Origin: Forficula auricularia
Lineage: Eukaryota; Arthropoda; Insecta; Dermaptera; Forficulidae
NCBI GenBank assembly: GCA_024734495.1
Contig: JALMQS010000055.1
Span: forward strand, 10,759,340-10,823,339
DNA: 64,000 nt
Direction of reading: 5' to 3'
Shown: in pieces, positions 11,272-22,428 of the stretch
Position numbering within the stretch: position 1 is the first letter of the stretch
Layout: each line of letters opens with the position of its first letter
Position numbers and translations under genes: made by a program
Notes under the pieces: generated by a model
Database searches by the model: none
Seen by the model: the letters and a program-made list of their open reading frames with translations, nothing else
What the model was told of the DNA's origin: nothing

Positions 11272-12455
11272 GTTTAAAAAACTAAAAAACACAGTAATGC
11301 AATAAAAAGTACATAATAATGAAATATCAAAGTGTGGGGCGCAGAAGCATGTACTTTTAATTAATTTAACAAAGTGCCCCACGCTTTTTTATTATTACAT
11401 TATTATGTACTTTTTAGTGCATTATCGTGTTTTTTAGTTTTTTTAAACTATAATTTATTTTTTTACTTTTTAGTTTTAATTATTTTTTAACCGACTTCAA
11501 AAAAGAAGGAGGTTCCCAATTCGACTGATTTTTTTTTTTTGTGTCTATGCTACCTGATATCTTCGCCAATTGAGAACCGATTTTGATGAGTTTTTTTGCA
11601 TTGGGTTCAGTATAATTTCGATGATTCTTTTTTATTGGGAAGAGGGTGCCTTAGGGGTGGTCCCATATTAATTTGGTCAAGTTCCGATGATATGATCAAT
11701 GACGAAAAAACGTAAATCTCCAATTCTTATGAGCAAATAATCGAAATTATAATGAATAAAATCTTTTATAAAAAAATCTTAAAACATTCATTTAAAACCC
11801 GCAAACGTTTCGAGAGAATTTCTATATTTATGAATTGAATTTTATTATCATTTTCTGATTCATTCGCCCACCAACGCTTTCTCTTACGAGATGCATGCAA
11901 GGTATTATATTAAGTCACATCATTAAAAATAGAAAAATAAAAATAATTTTTATAAAAAAATTAAACTGAGTTCAAAAAAATTAAATGAATGAAATAAAAT
12001 AATAAGAACTCAAAAATCAAATAAAATCCACTAAAAGGTATAAAACAATTATCTAATTTAGTTACAACTAAACGACGAAATTTTAACATGAAATTACTTT
12101 ATGAAGTCGGTGCCAAACAAACTATATAAGCGAGCTTACGCGATGTTGTCTTCATTACCCGTTAAACGTACTAAGTACGATCAGTCGAGTTCGATTTATA
12201 AAATGTATATGTTTAGCACCGACTTCAAAAAGTGATTTCATATTGATATTTCGTCGTTTAGTTGTAACTAAATTAGATAATTATTTTATACCTTTTAGTG
12301 GATTTTATTTGATTTTTGAGTTCTTATTATTTTATTTGTCGCATTTAAGTTTTTTGAAGTCGGTTTTATTTTTTTTTTTATTTAGAGAAAAGTTTGCAGA
12401 ATTTAACAGAACAAAAGTCACATTGATTCAGGTGAAGTTAATATAAAGCGTGTAA
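11272..12455 (+). mobile_element. GTGGGGC hairpin element containing a nested insertion
   Basis: A strong hairpin (11272-11448) has arms containing AAAAGTACATAATAATG and GTGTGGGGC, mirrored by GCCCCACGC and the reverse arm. It is followed by TTTAATTATTTTT, then a nested ACCGACTTC element (11489-12365), then the tail AGAGAAAAGTTTGCAGAATT to AAGCGTGTAAAAA. The same hairpin and tail occur at 53610-54038 without the nested element, so that locus serves as an empty-site reference. Non-coding; class unknown. Confidence 0.7.
11489..12365 (+). mobile_element. ACCGACTTC-ended foldback element, copy 2
   Basis: It starts AACCGACTTCAAAAAAGAAG and ends TTTTTTGAAGTCGGTT. The outer arm includes a 150-bp stretch (about 11700-11950) that is missing from copy 1 but present in copy 3. 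The inner pair 12000-12115 / 12205-12365 is inverted around GCGAGCTTACGCGATG. Boundaries are supported by comparison with the 53.8-kb hairpin element, which lacks this insert. Confidence 0.75.
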
Positions 12456-12460
12456 AAAGG

Positions 12461-12940
12461 TTGAGAGCTGCGAGCTCAATTAAAATGAAAAGAATAATTG
12501 CAAAGTTAAATAAAAATAAAAACGACAATTCTAAGATGAAAAGATATGATTTTTTCAGGATTGAAATGGAAGCGAGTTTAAGAATTGGTATACCATGGAT
12601 AGTTGCTTTAAATAGTCACTTAGTCGAATTAATGTCTGGTTGGGGTTCAATGAAACGTCAGCCAAACGAAATGGACTGGAATTGACCTACAAAGTCGAGT
12701 GGCTCCATGATGGCCATTTCAATTCAGCATTTTATTAACAGATCAAACATTTATTAAATTTTGACAGATTGTTAAGATAGTAGAAAATACGAAAAGAAGA
12801 CTATATTGAGGACATTATAGGCAATCGATACACCCATCATGGGATCCAAACAACAACTACAAATAACGATCAGAGAACAATGTATTGGTCATTGGAGAAG
12901 ATCATCTTCCATAGATGCCCGAAATTTAATTATTACGGTT
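12461..12940. other. AT-rich segment, no supported gene
   Basis: A 74-codon open frame (12461-12685) reads through it but has no recognisable domain, and codon content is not distinct from the surroundings. Nothing else is seen. Confidence 0.35.
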
Positions 12941-12944
12941 GAAA

Positions 12945-13828
12945 TGTTTTTTTTTTTATAATGATACTGATACAAGAAGAAGTTGCACCGAAAAGGTTCA
13001 ACCTCCGAAGTCCGCAGTGGACCCTTGTATCTTGGAAATAAGAAGAGATTTAGGGATTGGGTCGGAGTTCAAGGTGTTCGTAGATGCGTGTCTTGAAAGA
13101 TTGAAGGTTATATGTTGCTGGGAAGACGGTCGGAGAAAGAGAGTTCCAGTCTCTAGGTGTCATAGGGATAAACGAGTTGGCGAATGCGTTCGTTCGGTTA
13201 CTATCCAATTTAAGCGCGTAGGGGTGTTGAGTCCTAGAAAATCGTGTATTTTGCGCAAATGAAGCTTTTGGAGGAATTATTGATTTAATCTCTTCAGAAC
13301 AAATGCCATGGTAGTATCTATAAAAAAGAGAAAGTGCGGAGACAGATCTACTATGGGCCGTGTCAGACAATGTTGGATCTTGTGTCAGTCTGATAGCTCG
13401 CCTCTGAATTGCATCTAAGGTATTACGAAGAATGCTTGGAGTCTCCTCTACACAAATGCGAGCAATATTCGAGACATGGGCGAATTTGAGCCTTGTAATA
13501 GATAAGAAGTTGAATTGGGGTGAAAAAGCGTTTGGTCCGGAAAAGAAAGCCAAGTTTACATGCTGCAGCTTTTAATACTGAGATAATATGGTCTTTCCAA
13601 GAAAGGTCAGAACCTAAGGTGACACCCAACATTGATATTTTGTCACGAAATTGCAATGAGCTTGAATCAAAGGAAAGGTTCCTATCTTCGCGTTTAGAAA
13701 TTAGAGAGCATTGAGTTTTGCCAGCATTAAAGTTTACCAAGTTGTGAGATCCCCAATTTTTAAGCCTGTTTAAATCTAAATTAATCGAGGAAGCTATGTT
13801 TGCTCGATTGTTTTGTAAGGATTGAGCG
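12945..13828 (-). pseudogene. LINE reverse transcriptase C-terminal region (CR1/jockey-like), frameshifted
   Basis: The longest copy of this LINE family in the window. Minus-strand order is LKNWGSHNLVNFNAGKTQ (about 13745), LGVTLGSDLSWKDHI (typical post-catalytic motif), LIYYKAQIRPCLEYCSHLC, a frameshift near 13450, then RRAIRLTQDPTL, ALSLFYRYYHGICS, NRTNAFANSFIPMTPRDWNS and VFPATYNLQSFKTRI, ending near 13080. The 3' untranslated tail reaches about 12945. The catalytic FADD box is absent because the copy is 5'-truncated. It lies between ACCGACTTC elements 2 and 3. Confidence 0.85.
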
Positions 13829-13829
13829 T

Positions 13830-14602
13830 TATGTAAGATCCGTCAAGTACGATTCATAAAATGTATATGTTTGGCACCGACTTCAAAAAGTAATTTCATG
13901 TTAATATTTCGTCGTTTAGTTGTAACTAAATAAGATAATAATTATTTTATACCTTTTAGTGGATTTTATTTTATTTTTAAGTTATTATTATTTTATTTGT
14001 TGTATTTAAGTTTTTTGAAGTCGGTTTTATTTTATTTTTTATAAAAATTATTTTTACTTTTCTCTTTTTAGTGATGTTATTAATAGTGACTTAATATAAT
14101 AACTTGCATGCATCTCGTAAGAGAAAGCGTCAGGCGAATGAATCAGAAAATGATAATAAAATTCAATTCATAAATATAGAAATTATCTCGAAACGTTTGC
14201 GGGTTTTAAATGAATGTTATAAGATTTTTTTATAAAAGATTTTATTTATCATAATTTCGATTATTTGCTCATAAGAATTGGAGATTTACGTTATTTCGTC
14301 GTTGATCATATCATCAGAACTTGACCAAATTAATATGGCACCATTCCTAAGATACCCCCTTTCCAATAAAAAAAGAATCATCGAAATCGGTTCATAAACA
14401 AAGAAGTTAGGCCTGAACAAACCTAACAAAAAAGGTCTAATACCAATGGAAAAAAAACGGGACCAATCGGAAGCTAGACTGAACCCAATGGAAAAAAAGA
14501 TTTTCAAAATCGGTTCACAATTGGCGGAGATATCAGGTAACATAGACACAAAAAAAAAAAATTCAGTCGAATAGAGAACCTCTTCCTTTTTTGAAGTCGG
14601 TT
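13830..14602 (-). mobile_element. ACCGACTTC-ended foldback element, copy 3 (one half only)
   Basis: In reverse orientation to copies 1 and 2. It runs from the loop word (GTAAGATCCGTCAAGTACG) at 13832 through one inner arm (to about 14030) and the full outer arm to its terminus AAGTCGGTT at 14602. The second inner arm is missing; the break coincides with the truncated 5' end of the neighbouring LINE. The region 14040-14300 matches copy 2 (11700-11960), including GAGAAAGCGT and CGAAACGTTTGCGGG. Confidence 0.75.
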
Positions 14603-15554
14603 AAAAATGAATTGATTCTTAATGAGTTTCTTGAATAGATTTGTTTGTAACGATAATTTTATTTAATTGAGAATTGATTGCGTAATATGATGATTAAAAA
14701 AAAATAAAAATAAAAATAATATTTCAATTGGTCATCAGTTCAAAATTGATTCTAGTCAATAATAAATGTTTTTTATGAATTATTGCTATATTTGATTGAT
14801 ATAAATGTGTGATATATCTATATTAATACTCGTAAGTTAAGGATGGTTTATGCATACAAAGTGACCATTTCCTGATCTTGAACGGAATTGTATGTATGAA
14901 TTCCAACTTCTGTATTTGTTGTATTATGTAATTGTTTTAAAAAAAATTGACGAAATGTTTCATTTTTCAAATTTTACTACTACTGAAGATGGTGACCGAA
15001 ACTGTTTAGTGAATTAATAAAATAAATAATAATACAATAAAAAATTAAATTATTGTATTTTATTAGTTTGTGACTATAAAAACCTTTCAATTTAAAAATA
15101 ATTTAAAATATTAATATCTTCTCCCAATAAATAAAAGCTTAAATTCATTTTTTTCAAAAATAATTAAATAGTTTTTGATATGTAGAATTAACTATCAGAC
15201 TATTAATTATAATTATTTAAAAATTTCGCGGTTCCCTTGAATTAAAAGCTTAAAGTAATTTGTGAAATATTTTTATTTATTTATTTGAAGGTTCATTGCA
15301 TTCTAGCTGGCGCCGATTTCCATTTTTCCTTCCGTTAGTAAAGTGAGTCTTTCTGAGTGCAAGTTCGATTCTCTTGTTAATATACAAGAGCAATTTACAT
15401 TTTCCATGTCATCCAGATAGAAATAGAGTAAGTAAATACTTTTATTAAAACATTCCCTCTATATACACTGCACGTCTTAAAAACACAACACTTCAAATTT
15501 TTATGTTTTTCGGTATGTATTTTATAATTTATATATTTGAGCATATCCATATAA
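14603..15554. other. AT-rich stretch with a weak hammerhead-like word
   Basis: No gene. At 14985-15010 the words CTGAAGATGGTGACC and GAAACTGTTTAG recall the CTGANGA...GAAA motif seen elsewhere in the window, but the intervening hairpin is too short to be convincing. B-box-like GTTCGATTCTC at 15363 is isolated. Confidence 0.35.
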
Positions 15555-15745
15555 TGCAGGAGTCAGCGAACTAGGGCAAATTACACTAACAATTATAATC
15601 TTCAAACCTTCAAAACCAAGGTGCATAAACACCTACGCCTCCACCCTCTCACTTGATCAACTTTCCCGTCTCTTCCGTAATGCAAAAGCCTTTAGAGATC
15701 CATAGAGGCGGCGGGATCTTACTGGTGCGCACTTTCTTGCATTTG
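15555..15745 (+). pseudogene. LINE 3' end, related subfamily
   Basis: The plus strand encodes YNLQTFKTKVHKHLRLHPL followed by a stop (15590-15655), the same C-terminal motif as the CR1/jockey-like LINEs, then a short tail with AGGCGGCGGGATCTTACTGG and ending in ATTGCATTAAAAAAAAA. The different 3' tail indicates a distinct subfamily from the other copies. Only the last 20 or so codons survive. Confidence 0.6.
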
Positions 15746-16019
15746 ATTGCATTAAAAAAAAAGCGGGGTAAAAATAAAAATTTTGGGGGTAAAGAGGGCT
15801 ATATATGTGTGTGTGTCTATAGAAATCTATAAAAAAATATGTATATATATATATACGGGGTAAAAATTTACTAGGGTTCCCGATAGTTTTCTCAATAACC
15901 ACTCAACCTGGGAAAACAATTTGATCAGTTTTTCTACATAAACTTTACAATATTGAATGCAATAACAGCTTTTATCTATTTAAAAAGTTAAAAAAGTGAA
16001 CTTTTTTCAAATTATAACC

Positions 16020-16425
16020 TATATTTTCTTTTGCAGATTCATACGGGACCAATCGGAAACTATTCTGAACCCAATGCAAAAAAATCATCGAAATCGGTCC
16101 ACGTGGTAAAGAGAAATCGACGAACAAACATCAGAACTTGACCAAATTAATATATGTCTACCCCTAAGGTATCCCCTTTCCAATAAATAAAGAATCATCA
16201 AAATCGGTCCATAAGCAAAGAAGTTATGCGTGAACATACATAACAAAAAAGGTCCAATACCAATGAAAAAAAACGGGACCAACGGGTACGAGACTGAACC
16301 CAATGCACAAAAAATCATCAAAATCGGTCCACATGATAAAGAGAAATAAATGTTCAAACACAAAAAAAACAGACATTCCGTTGAATTGATAACCTCTCCT
16401 TTTTTCAAAGTAGGTAGGTTAAAAA
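16020..16425 (-). mobile_element. ACCGACTTC element outer arm, diverged copy 4
   Basis: It carries three or four repeats of AATCATCRAAATCGGTCCA alternating with GGGACCAA and AACCCAATGC words, matching the outer arm of the ACCGACTTC family in reverse. It ends with TTTTTTCAAAGTAGGTAGGTT, a degraded terminus. The inner inverted part is absent. Confidence 0.65.
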
Positions 16426-16689
16426 ATGTTGAAAAGGGTTTGAAAATCGATTCAGAAAAACTTAAGATATGCAAAAATAACACTTGAAACCAATCCCTAC
16501 TGCAAAAAGAAACTTGGCCACTGTTTTTAAAAATGACATTCAATCTCTAATTAATATTAATTAGAAGATATCAAAAATAATTAATTAATTAAAATGCTAC
16601 ATTTTATTTTATTTTATAAAAAAGACAAAGTTAACATTAGATACAATAATTAAATCTCAATCAATGATTAATAGAGATTGTGGTATTGG

Positions 16690-16872
16690 TGCAAGGAGAA
16701 ACATCTTTAATAAAGATAAAAGTAAATAAATATTATATGCAATATTCATTTACTATTTCTAGCTCACTTGTTTCACATTAAAAAATTTTAATGTGAAACA
16801 AGTGACCTAGAAATCTTAACTCATAGTAAATGAATATTGCATATAATATTTATTTACTTTTATCTTTCTCAC
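16690..16872. repeat. inverted repeat, ~80-bp arms
   Basis: TAAATATTATATGCAATATTC on the left is mirrored by GAATATTGCATATAATATTT on the right, and the centre is CACTTGTTTCACATTAAAAAATTTTAATGTGAAACAAGTG. It is probably a small foldback MITE of the TGTTGGTTCTAGGTGAAAC group, because 16678-16708 has that left edge. Confidence 0.6.
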
Positions 16873-17555
16873 TCAATCAATGGTTTCGTAAAACTTTTTC
16901 AGATTGAACAGATACAAATTTTATTTGTGTTGCTTGCAAATAATACTTAACATTTTCAATTAATTTTAAATTTAAATTGACATTTGCATGTCTGTAATAT
17001 AGTTTTTAATTTTATTTGCCACCAGTAATATTTACAAATGACCAAGTCGTCAGTTTTTTTTTTTTTTTTTGCATTATTGGTTTAAAGTGTTATTTTTGCA
17101 ATATCTTAAGTTCTACTGAATAGATTTTCAAATTGTTTTTACCATTTTTCATTAAATTGAATGTACTTTATGAATCTATAAAAGAAAATCTACCAAGTAC
17201 CATTTGAAAAAAGTTCATTTTTTTAACTTTAAGAAATTGATAAAAGCAGTTATTGCAATATGTTTTAAAGTAGAGTTCATGCTGAAAAACCCCCTCTTCA
17301 AATTGTTTTCCTAGGTTGAGTGCTTTTTGAGGAAACCAGGGGGGACACTAATAAGATTTCACCCTGTATCTATAAATAAAATTAAAAAAATATGAATCGT
17401 GGAGAAATCGATTGAAGCCCAATCATAGTATGAATACAAAAGATCTTACAACTAAAAAATTCCAATTTTTATATTATTTAAAAAAAAAAAACATTTGCCC
17501 AAAATCTGAATTTATAAAGTTTTCAATTATATTTTTTTGTATTATTGTTGTTGTA

Positions 17556-17627
17556 GAATGGTGAGGTATTTCAGGAAAAAATATCTAAAAAATATATTTT
17601 TTTCCGAAATACCTCAACATTCACAAC
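17556..17627. repeat. short hairpin
   Basis: GGTGAGGTATTTCAGGAAAA is mirrored by TTTTTTCCGAAATACCTCAAC with an AT-rich loop. No further context is available. Confidence 0.5.
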
Positions 17628-17639
17628 TATACATTACAA

Positions 17640-19560
17640 ACGGAAACTTTGGCTACAAGATCACTGTGGACCTTTCCACGAGTCTCCATTAACTTATTAT
17701 ATTTTTTTGTTCCAAAATGAGAATTTCATTAATTTTTTCTTTTATCTACTTTTTTAGTATATTCATTTTATAGTATATAATTTTATTTATGAATATTTTC
17801 TCCATATAAATTGATTCAATAAAAAATTTTGAATTTAAAGGGTCTTTAATTTTCTCTCTTTCCGCTAATATCGGCAAAATCAAATATATTTTGGGGTTTA
17901 GCTAAACAAGTTTCCCGATCCCTGATACAGTAATGCAAGGACGTTCCCTAATAAATCGATTTTCATGCAATCCTTTTAAAACTTTGAATACAGATATTTA
18001 TAAGTGTTCTTTATTCGTAGAAATTTGTTTCAATAGTCCTTGCGTCACTAAATTTGTAAATATTCACCTTTGAAATTTACATATTTAACACGCGAACCCT
18101 ATCCCGATTGATCTTAAAGCGACTGTTTCATTAAATAACAATCGTAATTTTCTTGAAATTATTTTGAAAAACTGAGAATCATTAACTGAAGATATAACAA
18201 TTTGTAAAATGTTAAAAGTTAGGTACTTTTGATGGTTTTCGCTTTTTCTCTCATGGCATGGCAAGTGAGAGATTTGGCAACGTCGCACTAAAATCACTCA
18301 ATTTTTCCATATCTAAAAAACTTCTGCAGCTGGTGCATTTGATATTTTTAGCTAATTCTCTCAACCTAACTATACTATTCTCATCTGGAATTTCGAATTG
18401 AGCTGTTTCATGAAGTGTTTTTTTTTATTCTTTGTCTTTTAGCGTCGGTAAGAATGCAATGTTGCCAGATCCGAGAAACGACGCAGTGAAAATATTTTTG
18501 CCTTTCTGCGCATGTGAGAGTAGGGGAAAGAGCGAACTGCATCTGAGTTATATTAGTTGTTAGAACGTACTTAATGATCATTCTCTAGACAAACTATCTA
18601 TATTATTTTTCAATTTATTGCCGAATTTGCTTTAAAAGATCCAAAAAACAAAAATTTGAAATGTTGTAATTTTTTGTCGGGCAGTGTATATTGTTGTAAT
18701 ATTTAAACTATCTAGAAAATAAGATTATTTAATTTTTTCAAATGTGTCTGTCTATTTCTATGTTTGAATTCGGATACCGATGATAACTCTAGAACGAAAA
18801 GTCGGAAAAAAGTTTACTCTGGTGCCAAAATGTTATGCGGCTATTGAAAAATTTTCACGTTTAATATAGAGCTAGATACCTATATTAAAAAAAAAACTAA
18901 AAAAAAAAAAAATATCCTAAAATCTTTTCTCATCTCATCTATTCGAAATCTGCAGAGAGGACTTCCTTTAATTTGGTTGATTTATTTTTAGATATTCAGT
19001 GAATTTTTTATTCTGATTCTTGTTGATTATGATGTGTTTTTATTTTGGGTTGAGCGCACGCATGGTGAACACGCATTAATTGAATTTCCTATTAGAGACA
19101 TAACATTTCGTCTCCTATTTCCGGAGCAAGGTCTCGGCCAGAGGAATCATTTGACCACGAAAGTAGCGTCGACAACAACAAATCTTTCTAGTTAGAATAA
19201 TAAACAATAGATAAATAATAAAAAAATTTGGTCACCTTCTTAGGGATTATATAATAAACTCCAGTAAAAAGAATTAATATTAGGGAAAAAATCATTCATA
19301 AGATACCGATCACTAAAAAACTTTTTGGCAGACGTTGTTAGCCCAGCGATTCATCAAATGTTTTAACCAAAATCATCAAAGCCATTTTTTGAGAAATTTT
19401 GAAAAGAAGACGAAAAATTACTAAAATTAAGTAGCTTAAAATTTGTCTTCAATTTATTACATTTTATTCCAAACGTCAAAATGTAATATTTCATAATTAT
19501 TGGTTCAGAGGTTTGCCAGAATTTTAGGCGTTTTTCTAGAATTTTTTTGAAAATTTCAAA
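17640..19560. other. AT-rich non-coding stretch
   Basis: No gene recognised. Small GC-richer patches at 18240-18290 (GGCAACGTCGCAC) and 18460-18545 (GAAACGACGCAG, GCGCATGTGAGAG) look like fragments of an unknown repeat. No partner copy is in the window. Confidence 0.35.
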
Positions 19561-19569
19561 CGAATTTAA

Positions 19570-20113
19570 CCTCCCAGCGGGCGCGCTGTCGTAAAATTTA
19601 CGACATATGCGCCTTATAGCCTCAACCACTTTTACCACTTAGTCTCAAGAATCGAGCTCCGAACTATTCGAAGGTCAAGGTTTTTCTAAACTACAGGTGT
19701 GCTTAGTTTTTGTCATTCATTGATATTTGAGAATTTCCGTTGAGCGTTAATTTTACGATACGCGTCTTAAAGTATAAGTATATTAAATAAACTAATTTTT
19801 TTCATTTTTTTCTCATTTTATCTCGTTTCTTTTTATAGATCAAAGTATTTTTTGGTTTTAGACATGTTCCATTATGGCTCGTAGGCCGCTAACACAAAAA
19901 GAGCTAGAAGAAATATTTAGTGTTGTTTCGTTTTATGTTTAAGAAAGTCAAATATATTTTTTTAAAAGTACTGTCACTAATCATTTTTCACAACCTTACA
20001 GCAATTCTCTAACATATATATATATATAAAGAAAACATGGAGAAAACTTGATGACGTAAAATTTACTACAAGCATCCGCTCAAGGGAAATTACACAGAGC
20101 GCCCGCTGGAAGG
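19570..20113 (+). mobile_element. piggyBac-type deletion derivative with TTAA on both sides
   Basis: The ends CCTCCCAGCGGGCGCGCTGT and (reverse complement of the right end) CCTTCCAGCGGGCGCTCTGT are inverted repeats. TTAA flanks both sides exactly (19566-19569 and 20114-20117), which is the obligatory piggyBac target. The 544-bp body is far too short for a transposase, but an ATG at 19874 opens a short frame resembling a piggyBac transposase N-terminus. It therefore looks like an internal-deletion product of a full-length parent. Confidence 0.8.
19874..19942 (+). pseudogene. residual N-terminus of a piggyBac transposase
   Basis: The ATG-initiated 22-codon frame reads MARRPLTQKELEEIFSVVSF and then stops. 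The pattern of a basic start followed by LTxxELE is what I expect at the beginning of insect piggyBac transposases. It sits about 300 bp inside the left end, where the full element would begin its coding sequence. The catalytic DDD domain is absent. Confidence 0.5.
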
Positions 20114-20117
20114 TTAA

Positions 20118-20720
20118 TAATAAAAAAAAAAAAAAAATGAGAGAGCACAAGTAACAATGTCTACTAAAAATAATTTTTACTTCATTTGTTATAAAAAGCT
20201 TTTTTGTAGACCTTGGGGTTCACTTAAATTTTTTATCAAAATTCTTAAAATCTTAAAGGAGGGCTTCGCAGCTGGTAATAAATAAAATAAATAATAAACA
20301 AATGTGCTAACCACTATAAACTTTATTTAAAATAATTTACGTCTCAGAAAAAAATCATTTTTACGACATTTATCATAAGAAACTTTTTTGCATGCGTTTT
20401 GCTCAAATTTTTTGAAAAAATAAAGTTAAAAAAGTGGAATAACATATTTAAAAAAAAAATAATTTTACAAATCGCTCTTGTAATTTTCGTCCATTTTATT
20501 CATAATCTCTAAATAAAAGATTGGTTAAAAGTGGTGACACACACACACACACGTACAAACATTTTCTGAAAAACACTTTTTTGAATTTTGGCGACCTTGA
20601 AACGTAAATATCTGAAAAATCTCGACTCTTATTTTCACGAGGGCGAAATCTTATATTATTGAATGAGCAAATTTTGTAGATATATACCATATATAAGTAT
20701 ATATATCATTAGAGGTTTAT
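20118..20720. other. AT-rich stretch with (CA)n
   Basis: Only a short (AC) run at 20537-20551 and AT microsatellites are seen. Confidence 0.4.
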
Positions 20721-20726
20721 ATATAT

Positions 20727-20773
20727 ATGTCATTAGAGGTTTTTCGGGAAACCCGAAAAACCTCTAATGACAT
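20727..20773. repeat. perfect 22-bp palindrome
   Basis: ATGTCATTAGAGGTTTTTCG GG is followed by AAA and then its exact reverse complement, flanked by TATATA runs. Part of the same word, ATCATTAGAGGTTTAT, also occurs just upstream at 20705-20720, suggesting a local inverted duplication. Confidence 0.75.
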
Positions 20774-21279
20774 AGAACCTATCCGCGGAAGCCTCACTGA
20801 ACATATATATATATATATATCCAATCGGGTTCTCGAAAACGGCTCTAACGATTTGGATGAAATTCACGGGTTATGGAGGGTTTTGTGTTGGCGATTCGAT
20901 CTGTCACGGTCTCATCTTCGGCTAAGTTGTTTTTGATGGGTTTTTTGTTAATTGAAATAATTATTCACAGGTGGTTGTTTCGATAAAAATGTATATTTAC
21001 ATTTTTATTCAATTTCCTTTTAATTATTAATTGGTTTTTTAATTTTAAATTCCACTAATAGATCATTACAAATATTATTATATATATTAAAAGTTAGCCA
21101 ATTTAATTGATTAAAAATCGAGTTTTAAATCCCACAAATGTATTTTTTCTATATTAGAATTTGGCAATTTAATTGATGAACTCAAAAATTGTTATTTAAT
21201 TAAAAAAAAATATATTATACGTTATTTATTTATATACCTACACATATATACACATAATCTGTGGGCCACTACAAGGCTT

Positions 21280-21445
21280 GAAATACAAAAACTGGGTGAG
21301 GGGGCGGGGCCGAAGGAGGAGGTGATGGTGGGGGAGATGTGGGGGATGCAGTGGTGTAGGGGTACGGAGGGGCGAGGGAAGTGGTTTCGGGGGTGGGGGT
21401 GCAGGAGGTGGGATGAAGTGGTGGGGGTCCGGGGGGCGAGTGCTT
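21280..21445 (+). repeat. strand-asymmetric G-rich tract
   Basis: About 165 bp in which the plus strand is dominated by G runs (GGGGGCGGGGCC, GGGGGTGGGGGTGC, GGGGGTCCGGGGGGCG). At least ten runs of three or more G could form quadruplexes. No open frame or repeat unit is obvious. It directly precedes a repeat end shared with 29545. Confidence 0.6.
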
Positions 21446-21515
21446 AATATATAGCTTTTAATTGAAGCAAAAGGTTACCGAGCATCGCTCGGTGGCCAGG
21501 TACTTTACATTACTT
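21446..21515. repeat. dispersed repeat shared with 29545-29610
   Basis: TAGCTTTTAATTGAAGCAAA, then TTACCGAGCATCGCTCGGTG and GGCCAGGTACTTTA. The second copy has CGCTTTTAACTAAAGC, ACGCTCGGTCGGCCAGGTCC. The hairpin CCGAGC-ATC-GCTCGG suggests a transposon 3' end, possibly Helitron-like, but the CTRR terminus was not identified. Confidence 0.4.
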
Positions 21516-22016
21516 CATAAAGAAACCTCTGTTTCTAGTTGTTATGTAAAGGAAATAAAAAATCGAATCTACCTTACTCTCTCTCTCATTTTCCTCAAAT
21601 AAATTGCCACCATGTACAAACTATTTCTAGCAATGAAAAAACAATTCCTAGCAGTTGGACAAAATCCAATGAAAATCTTCCAACTGCTAAAGATACGGTT
21701 AATGCTGTAGGTTTAGACTAAGAATCGATGTCATTAATTGCTACACCTAATAATAATAAAAAAAGGATAATGCATAATGCATTAAAGAATTGGAAATCTT
21801 TATCGATAGTAAAGTTGCGGATGGGTTTTTTATTAGGAGAAAGGAGTTGCGGCATTCAGCATGGCTATTACATCGCCATTATTAGGGTTTGGATTTTTAT
21901 ATTGAAGTTTTTTGACATATATATTTAAATCATTTAATTACATTTATTTATTTCGATTTAGAGAAGATTAATATAAACTTTAAAACTTTACAGTTAGTAA
22001 GATTAATCGGCCGACC
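21516..22016. other. AT-rich stretch, no supported gene
   Basis: Two open frames of about 60 codons exist here, but neither has a recognisable domain. Nothing else is seen. Confidence 0.35.
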
Positions 22017-22295
22017 TAGCTGTATATAGGGATCGATAGTAATCAGAAACAAGTACTTTAAATACAAGATACTATTACAGTTTACATCAGTATATAGAAA
22101 TAATTGGTATTATCAATAAGTAGCGTTTACCAATGAATTTTGCGGCTATTTGTGAGTAGCTGTATATAGGGATCGATAGTAATCAGAAACAAGTACTTTA
22201 AATACAAGATACTATTACAGTTTACATCAGTATATAGAAATAATTGGTATTATCAATAAGTAGCGTTTACCAATGAATTTTGCGGCTATTTGTGA
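22017..22295 (+). repeat. perfect 140-bp tandem duplication
   Basis: The unit from TAGCTGTATATAGGGATCGA to GGCTATTTGTGA occurs twice head to tail (22017-22156 and 22157-22295) with no difference that I can see. The identity points to a very recent duplication or an assembly artefact. Confidence 0.9.
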
Positions 22296-22428
22296 ATTTT
22301 GCAGCTATTTGATTTTGATCAAAAGTATAGTGAAAATCAAGTTTCAATAAAACAATAGAATAAAATCAAGAAAAAATAATAAAATAGCAGAAAATATAAT
22401 GTAGATGGTAATTTATTCTCAGGTCATA

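Noticed and set aside
14985..15010. Functional hammerhead at CTGAAGATGGTGACCGAAAC
   Set aside because: The bases between core halves leave at most a 3-bp stem with no proper loop.
16085..16543. 152-codon open frame on the minus strand
   Set aside because: It covers the repetitive outer arm of the ACCGACTTC element, whose short repeats keep a frame open by chance. The similar frame at 14286-14549 is the same arm.
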